Of a stretch of 64,000 bases of DNA, positions 58,520 through 64,000 are shown one piece after another. Under the pieces are notes generated by a model, which was given only the letters and a program-made list of their open reading frames with translations, was not told the DNA's origin and did no database searches. Position 1 is the stretch's first letter. Each line of letters begins with the position of its first letter. The stretch is from Arthrobacter sp. 24S4-2 (GTDB taxonomy: Bacteria > Actinomycetota > Actinomycetes > Actinomycetales > Micrococcaceae): assembly GCF_005280255.1 (NCBI RefSeq), contig NZ_CP040018.1:1550001-1614000 (forward strand), given 5' to 3'. The translations under genes were made by a program, and so were the position numbers.

Positions 58520-59909
58520 GAATGCCGGCCCGATGAATGAGCCGGAGCCCTCTGAGCTGCCGTCGCCGCCGAAGGCCGTGGTGGAAACCGCCACGCTCGA
58601 GGCTGCGATCATCGAAACAGCCACCCTGGACGCGGTGTCGCTGGAGCCGGAACCTGCCCTGGTGGATACTGCGTCCGTTGAGGCCGCCTCGCTGGGCTCC
58701 ACCTCACTGGACTCCGCGTCCGTTGCGGCACCCGTGCTCGAAACGTCCGTACCTCACGACCCGGTGTTCCACCAGCCGATACCCCATGACCCCGTGGCTC
58801 GTGATTATGCGGCGGAAAGCGCCGCCGGGGACTCGGCGCGCGCCGAACCCACTCCCACCGGGGTGCTTTCCGCCGAACGGCTGGCAGCCAAAGCGCTCGA
58901 GGCCAGGCTGCTGGGCGGGGAACGCAAGCTGCGCCGCCGTGAAGTGGCCGCCGGTGCCGGCCTGTCCCTGCTGTCTGCACGCAAACTTTGGCGCGCCTTG
59001 GGCTTTCCCAACCTCGGCGACGACGATATGGCATTCACCGAACGCGACCAGGCGGCGCTGTCCACCGTGGTGGACCTGGTCCGGGCCGGAAAGCTCACCG
59101 AAGAAGCAGCAATTTCCGTCACCCGTGCCATCGGGCAAATGACCGACCGCATGGTGGTGTGGCAGATCGAGGCCCTGGTGGAGGACATGGTCCACCAGCA
59201 GGGCATTCCGGACGCCGTGGCCCGGAAGCGGCTGGTCAACCAACTGCCGTCCCTCGTTGATGCTCTGGAGGAAATGCTGGTCTATTCCTGGCGCCGCCAG
59301 CTCAACGCCGGTGTCCAGCGCCTGGCCGTGCGGGCCGAGGCCGGCCTCCAGGCAAGCGAGGAGGGCCGCGAGGGTGACGAGGATGACGCCCCGTTGCCCC
59401 TTGCGCGGGCCGTCGGCTTCGCGGACCTGGTTTCCTATACCAGCCTTTCCCGGCGCATGAACGAAAAGACCCTTGCCCAACTGGTGCAGCGCTTCGAGAA
59501 CAAGTGCGCCGAGATCATCTCCGTGGGAGGCGGCCGGCTCGTGAAAACGGTGGGCGACGAAGTCCTCTATATCGCTGAGACGCCGGCAGCCGGTGCGGAA
59601 ATTTCCCTGGCGCTGTCGCATGCCTTTGCCGAGGACGAGATCCTGCCAGAGGCCAGGGTCGCGATGGTCTGGGGCCGCATCCTCTCGCGCCTGGGCGACA
59701 TCTACGGCCCCACGGTGAACCTGGCTGCCCGCCTGACGGCACTGGCAGACCCGGGCACGGTGCTGGTCGATTCCATGACCGCAGCTGCCCTGGAACAGGA
59801 CGAACGGTTTGTGCTGGTTCCGCAAAAGGCCGAGGAAGTCCGCGGTTTCGGTGAGATCCACCCCGTGCTCCTGCAGCGCGGCAGCGGCCGCGGCCTGGTC
59901 CTGGACTGA
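58509..59909 (+). CDS. Class III adenylate/guanylate cyclase-domain protein
   Basis: The 466-residue protein has an Ala/Glu/Val-rich N-terminus with repeated ETATLEAA-type units (residues about 20-75), then a helical regulatory region (about 115-290), and a class III cyclase domain from about 300. Key catalytic parts are GFADLVSYTSLSR (first metal Asp), VKTVGDEVLY (base-selecting Lys and second Asp) and GDIYGPTVNLAARL (base-selecting Asp plus the transition-state Asn and Arg). The Lys/Asp pair fits ATP, so adenylate cyclase is more likely. No membrane segment is seen. The ATG at 58509 with AGAAGG upstream fits best. No cAMP-receptor gene is in the window. Confidence 0.9.
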   Translation: MSAENAGPMNEPEPSELPSPPKAVVETATLEAAIIETATLDAVSLEPEPALVDTASVEAASLGSTSLDSASVAAPVLETSVPHDPVFHQPIPHDPVARDYAAESAAGDSARAEPTPTGVLSAERLAAKALEARLLGGERKLRRREVAAGAGLSLLSARKLWRALGFPNLGDDDMAFTERDQAALSTVVDLVRAGKLTEEAAISVTRAIGQMTDRMVVWQIEALVEDMVHQQGIPDAVARKRLVNQLPSLVDALEEMLVYSWRRQLNAGVQRLAVRAEAGLQASEEGREGDEDDAPLPLARAVGFADLVSYTSLSRRMNEKTLAQLVQRFENKCAEIISVGGGRLVKTVGDEVLYIAETPAAGAEISLALSHAFAEDEILPEARVAMVWGRILSRLGDIYGPTVNLAARLTALADPGTVLVDSMTAAALEQDERFVLVPQKAEEVRGFGEIHPVLLQRGSGRGLVLD

Positions 59910-60060
59910 TCTGGACTGTTCCCCGCGGCATTGCCGAGTTCTGCGGCCGTTCACGGGGTTTCTAAAATTGATGGCCTTATGGCATAGTCGGAACTGACCC
60001 GCCACTTTTCTGCCGGGTTTTGGCATGCGCGGAGTGCTCTTTTGTGGGGGAAAACTGGTA

Positions 60061-63000
60061 ATGAAGCGGCTACTTGGAAACGTGCGGCCAAAATCAGGAC
60101 CGACGCGGAGCCGTCGGCGTACCAAAACACTGCGCGCCGCAGTATTTGCGGTGGCCGGTGCTGCGCTGGTGGCGGGTGCGGTGATTTATCCGGGGTTCAA
60201 GACCACTGAGGTGGAGTTGAACGACGGCGGTGTGTGGGTGGTCAGCAAGGCCAAGAACGCGGTGGGCCGGCTCAATTACCCCTCTCGTGTCCTGGACGGT
60301 GCGGTGACTCCGGCGAGCACCACGTTCGACGTGCTGCAGGACGCGGCGAATGTGTTTGTCGACGACAACGAGGCATCCACGCTCAACCAGGTTTCGGCCG
60401 CGAACATGCGCCTGGGCGGCGACAAACAGCTGCCCGGTGCGGCGGATGTCAGTTTCGGGTCCGACGTCATCTCAGTGACCGACGCCGCCAAAGGCCGGAC
60501 CTGGGCGTTGTCCCCTTCTTCCGTCAACGGATTCGATGCGGAATCGAGTGAACCCGCGGTTGAGGGATCGCAGGGACTCGTGTCCGCCGTCGGATCCGAT
60601 GACCTGATCTACAGCGTTGATCCGAAATCCGGCAAGGTCACCGTGACGGCAATGTCCGCGGACGGTGTGACCCGGGAAATAAAATCTGAAACCTGGGGCG
60701 GGTTGAAGGGTGCGGGGGATCTGCAGCTGGCGGTGGTGGGGGATAAGCCGGTGGTGCTGGATGCGGGCCGGGGGAAGCTGTTCCTGCCGGGCGGGCGTGA
60801 GCTGGCGCTGGAGAACGCGCGGGACGCGAAGCTGCAGCAGTCCGGTCCGGCGTCGGACAGTGTTGCCGTCGCCACGCAGAAGGCGCTGCTGAAACAGCCG
60901 CTGGACGGCTCGACGGCGAAGACGGTCACGTTCGGCGGTGAGGGTGTGCCGGCGGCGCCGGTGCAGCTGGGCGGGTGTGTCCATGCGGCGTGGTCGGGGG
61001 CGAACAAGTACGTCCGTGACTGCGTGAATGATGCTGATGACAAGAACGTGGATGTGCCCAAGGCGAGTGCGTCGCCGTCGTATGTGTTCCGGGTGAACCG
61101 GGACCTGGTGGTCCTGAACGACGTGAATTCGGGCAATGTGTGGCTGGTGAACCAGAACATGCAGCTGGTCAACAACTGGGACGACGTCGTCCCGCCGCAG
61201 CAGACGTCGGATGACGCGGACAAGGACTCCGCCGACGAAGTCCAGCAGACAGTGCTGCCGGACCGGACGAAGCCTAACAACCCGCCCGCCGCCAAACCGG
61301 ACACCTTCGGTGTCAGGGCCGGCAAAACCACCGTCCTTCCGGTCCTGGACAACGACACCGATCCCGACGGCGACGTCCTCACCGTGCGCGGTCCGGATGC
61401 GATCGGCTCGGGGACGCTCGCGCCCATCTACGGTTCCACCGGCTTTCAGGTAGCCGTCCCGGCGGACAAGACGGGATCGGAAACGTTCAAATACACCGTC
61501 GACGACGGCAGGGGCCTTTCCGCCTCCGCCGATGTAACCCTGAACATCATTCCGCCGGGGGACAACACGGCCCCGCGGCAGAAGCCGAACCGGAACACCG
61601 CGCTGGTGGTCCAGGCCGGCAAGTCCGTCACGCAGAACATCCTCACCGACTGGATCGACCCCGACGGCGACGACCTGTATGTCAGCAAAGCCGTCAGCAG
61701 CGACCCCCGTGACCAGGTGAAGGTCCGTCCTGACGGCCTGCTCAGCTTCCAGGACGGCGGAACGGAGCCGGGCCGCAAGACGGTGTCCCTGGCGGTCGGC
61801 GACGGCCGGGATACCACTGAGGGCAAGATCACCGTTGATGTCCGCGCACCCGGTGCCCTGCCGCCCATCGCCAACGCGGACCACGTCGTCGCCATCGCCG
61901 GCGTCGACACCGTGATTGCCCCGCTCAAGAACGACACCGACCCCCAGGGCGGCGCGTTGCGCCTCGCCCAGGTGGCGCCGGACGGCAACTCCACCGCAAC
62001 CCTCGGAGCCGACCAGCAGACGTTCACGTTCAGCGCTTCGACGCAGGGGACCCACTACATCACCTACATGGTCACCAACGGACCCGCCAGTGCCCAGCAG
62101 CTGGTACGCGTGGATGTGGTCCCCGGCGGCGGCGACGGAGCCCCGGTGGCCGTGCGGGACACAGCGCTGCTTCCCAGCGGCGGCAGCGTCCTGGTGGATG
62201 TCCTCGGCAATGACTCTGACCCTTCCGGCGGTGTCCTGGTGGTGCAGTCGGTGACGGCGGCAGACGGGCTTCCGGTCAGCGCGGCCGTCCTTGACCATTC
62301 AGTCGTCAGGATCACCGACATCCGGGCCGAGGGGCAGCTGAACGTCAAGTACACGATCTCGAACGGGAAGTCCTCGGCCGCCGGCGAAATTGCCGTGCTG
62401 GTGGTCCCCGCGCCGGCGAAACTGCAGGCACCCCAGGCGAAGCCTGACGAAGCAACCGTCAGGACAGGCGACGTTGTCACCATCCCGGTGCTGGAGAACG
62501 ACGCCGACCCCGACGGCGGGAAGCTGACCCTCGAGCCGGTTCTGGCCCAGGCGCCCGACGCCGCGGACGGGCGCACCTTTGTCGCCGGCGACGCCCTGCG
62601 TTTCATCGCCGGCGATGTCCCCAAAACCGTCTATGCGATCTACAAGGTCACCAATGCGTCCGGCCAGTCGGACTCGCAGCAGGTCACCATCCACGTCCGC
62701 GGCCGCGATGACGAGCGGAACACCCGCCCCGAGCCGAAGAACCTCACGGCGCGCGTGGTCGCCGGGATGGTGGTCCGCGTTCCCGTTCCGCTGCACGGCA
62801 TCGACCCCGACGGGGACTCCGTCCAGCTGATCGGCGTCGACAAGGCTCCGGCGATGGGGACCGCGGTCGTCAGGGACGGTTACCTGGAATTCACGGCAAG
62901 CGCGAACGCCGCCGGCACCGACACCTTCAGCTACCGGGTCCGGGACCGGATCGGCGCCGAAAACACCGGCACCGTGATCGTCGGCATCGCCCCGCAGGAA

Positions 63001-64000
63001 CCCAACAACCAGAAGCCCATCGCCGTTGACGACTCGGTCGACGTCCGCCCCGGCCGCCAGATCGCCGTCGACGCCCTGGGCAACGACTCGGACCCGGACG
63101 GCGACCCGATCAGCCTGGTCTCCAACGGGTTCGAAGGCCGCCCCGAACTCAAGGTCGAAGCAGCCGAAGGCGGCAAAGTGCTCCTGACCGCGCCCGGTGC
63201 TGCCGGTCATGAAAGCGTCGGCTACAAGATCCAGGATGACAAGAAGGCACAGGCCAGTGCAGTCGTCCGGGTCCAGGTCAGCCCCGATGCCACCCTGAAG
63301 GCCCCCGTCGCCCAGGACGATGTTGTCACTCCAGCGGAGACACTGGGCAAGGCAGCCGTGGACGTTCCGGTGCTGAAAAACGATTCCGATCCCGACGGCG
63401 TAGCCGCGGATCTCAAGATCAGCCTGCCGGACGGCAACCCCAACGCCCGCGCCGGCAACGACGGCAACGTTGTGGTGACCCTCACCGCGAACGACCAGCT
63501 GGTCCCGTACACCGTCACCGACATCGACGGCCAAAGCGCGACGGCGGTCATGTGGGTCCCGGGCCAGGGGGACCAATACCCCACCCTCGCCAGGACCGAC
63601 GTCGTCGAAGTCATGTCCGGCAAGGAAGTCAGCCTGGACCTGAAGGAATACGTCCGCGTCCGGGAAGGGCGCACCCCGAGGATCACCCAGGTGGACAAGG
63701 TCAAGGTGCAGGGCGCGGATGGCCAGAACGTGGTCACCGGCGACGGCAACACCCTGCGCTACGCCGCCCTCCTGGACTATGTGGGCCCCGGCTCCGTCAC
63801 CTTCGAGGTGACGGACGGGACCGGTCCCGACGATGCACAGGGACTGAAATCCACCCTCAGCATCATCACCCGGGTCATCCCTGACCCCAACGCGAACCAC
63901 CCGCCAAGCTTCAGCGGCAGCGACCTCGATGTCCCCAAGGGCGAGACCGCCGCCCTGGATCTGGGAAACCTCGCCAAGGACGTGGACGACGGCGACTCCG
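60061..64000 (+). CDS. Giant Ig/cadherin-like repeat surface protein (3' end beyond window)
   Basis: The frame stays open for over 1300 codons to the window end. It begins MKRLLGNVRPKSGPTRSRRR and has one N-terminal membrane helix (about residues 28-46), so the rest is probably outside the cell. Residues 50-390 form a beta-propeller-like region with repeated GD-X-V and TV-type strands. From about 400, tandem Ig/cadherin-like domains of roughly 90-100 residues repeat the motif LXNDXDPDGDXL (for example LDNDTDPDGDVL, LENDADPDGGKL, LGNDSDPDGDPI, LKNDSDPDGV). The DPDGD loops probably bind calcium. Actinobacterial relatives are found next to MoxR/DUF58/transglutaminase genes. The start is fixed by the ATG at 60061, 151 bases after the cyclase stop. 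Confidence 0.9.
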   Translation, partial: MKRLLGNVRPKSGPTRSRRRTKTLRAAVFAVAGAALVAGAVIYPGFKTTEVELNDGGVWVVSKAKNAVGRLNYPSRVLDGAVTPASTTFDVLQDAANVFVDDNEASTLNQVSAANMRLGGDKQLPGAADVSFGSDVISVTDAAKGRTWALSPSSVNGFDAESSEPAVEGSQGLVSAVGSDDLIYSVDPKSGKVTVTAMSADGVTREIKSETWGGLKGAGDLQLAVVGDKPVVLDAGRGKLFLPGGRELALENARDAKLQQSGPASDSVAVATQKALLKQPLDGSTAKTVTFGGEGVPAAPVQLGGCVHAAWSGANKYVRDCVNDADDKNVDVPKASASPSYVFRVNRDLVVLNDVNSGNVWLVNQNMQLVNNWDDVVPPQQTSDDADKDSADEVQQTVLPDRTKPNNPPAAKPDTFGVRAGKTTVLPVLDNDTDPDGDVLTVRGPDAIGSGTLAPIYGSTGFQVAVPADKTGSETFKYTVDDGRGLSASADVTLNIIPPGDNTAPRQKPNRNTALVVQAGKSVTQNILTDWIDPDGDDLYVSKAVSSDPRDQVKVRPDGLLSFQDGGTEPGRKTVSLAVGDGRDTTEGKITVDVRAPGALPPIANADHVVAIAGVDTVIAPLKNDTDPQGGALRLAQVAPDGNSTATLGADQQTFTFSASTQGTHYITYMVTNGPASAQQLVRVDVVPGGGDGAPVAVRDTALLPSGGSVLVDVLGNDSDPSGGVLVVQSVTAADGLPVSAAVLDHSVVRITDIRAEGQLNVKYTISNGKSSAAGEIAVLVVPAPAKLQAPQAKPDEATVRTGDVVTIPVLENDADPDGGKLTLEPVLAQAPDAADGRTFVAGDALRFIAGDVPKTVYAIYKVTNASGQSDSQQVTIHVRGRDDERNTRPEPKNLTARVVAGMVVRVPVPLHGIDPDGDSVQLIGVDKAPAMGTAVVRDGYLEFTASANAAGTDTFSYRVRDRIGAENTGTVIVGIAPQEPNNQKPIAVDDSVDVRPGRQIAVDALGNDSDPDGDPISLVSNGFEGRPELKVEAAEGGKVLLTAPGAAGHESVGYKIQDDKKAQASAVVRVQVSPDATLKAPVAQDDVVTPAETLGKAAVDVPVLKNDSDPDGVAADLKISLPDGNPNARAGNDGNVVVTLTANDQLVPYTVTDIDGQSATAVMWVPGQGDQYPTLARTDVVEVMSGKEVSLDLKEYVRVREGRTPRITQVDKVKVQGADGQNVVTGDGNTLRYAALLDYVGPGSVTFEVTDGTGPDDAQGLKSTLSIITRVIPDPNANHPPSFSGSDLDVPKGETAALDLGNLAKDVDDGDS

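Noticed and set aside
60472..63900. Two long frames (608 and 533 codons) antisense to the Ig-like protein
   Set aside because: The sense frame is continuous with regular repeats. The antisense frames simply reflect Asp/Gly/Val-rich codons read backwards.
1..64000. CRISPR arrays, tRNA and rRNA genes
   Set aside because: No regularly spaced direct repeats and no cloverleaf or rRNA-like sequence were seen on reading. A tRNAscan/Infernal run would settle this.

Overview
The window is high-GC DNA with tightly packed genes, GTG/TTG starts, 4-bp stop/start overlaps and leaderless-looking promoters. Gene content (epsilon-type acyl-CoA carboxylase, trimeric-type PNP, NnaR-like HemD regulator, DUF222/HNH protein, GlnR-like boxes) points to an actinobacterium, most probably Micrococcaceae of the Arthrobacter/Pseudarthrobacter type. 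No rRNA, tRNA or CRISPR array was recognised. The first and last genes are cut by the window edges.

Layout. (1) 0-9 kb: housekeeping genes (DUF2505, SDR-DUF2867, mfd, a YdjM-like membrane hydrolase, a frameshifted deoC) and a stand-alone NirB-like FAD oxidoreductase. (2) 9.1-18.4 kb: a seven-gene minus-strand operon with overlapping or near-touching junctions: cholesterol-oxidase-like GMC oxidoreductase, metallophosphoesterase with membrane tail, alpha/beta hydrolase with a Cys nucleophile, acetoacetate-decarboxylase-like protein, two small membrane proteins and a patatin. The first and last enzymes appear to carry the same C-terminal accessory domain; this is the best candidate for an undescribed lipid or sterol system. 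(3) 18.57-19.51 kb: an IS5-family element inserted inside the stop codon of the next gene. (4) 19.5-25 kb: nitrite assimilation (nnaR-cobA-nirB, divergent nirD) with a GlnR-like box. (5) 25-30.4 kb: phosphohexomutase, Rrf2 regulator, PNP, LpdA-type quinone dehydrogenase and a membrane protein. (6) 30.4-33.4 kb: a decayed island with remnants of a DNA ligase, a DUF4389 protein and a jelly-roll protein, plus one small secreted protein. (7) 33.4-40.4 kb: nitrate uptake and reduction (narK-nasA-nasB) and a divergent MHS transporter. (8) 40.4-46.4 kb: GATase, biotin-carrying acyl-CoA carboxylase alpha subunit, Maf, a small membrane protein and an HNH/DUF222 protein. (9) 46.4-54 kb: TetR-MMPL exporter pair, small secreted protein, dicarboxylate symporter, DUF885 protein. 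(10) 53.9-60 kb: accE-accD, an SDR, then birA, a PH-domain membrane protein and a class III nucleotidyl cyclase. (11) 60-64 kb: the start of a very large Ig/cadherin-like surface protein.

The genes form linked modules. Nitrate enters through NarK, is reduced by NasA/NasB and then by NirB/NirD using siroheme from the CobA branch; NnaR and probably GlnR control this through boxes near nirB and narK. The acyl-CoA carboxylase alpha subunit, its beta/epsilon subunits and the biotin ligase that would charge it are all in the window, and the alpha and beta genes share a palindromic upstream element (TGTAG-N5-CTACA).

Several genes (deoC, the carboxylase alpha subunit, a secreted protein, the ligase remnant) would each be repaired by restoring one G or C. 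Whether these are real lesions or assembly errors decides how they should be annotated.
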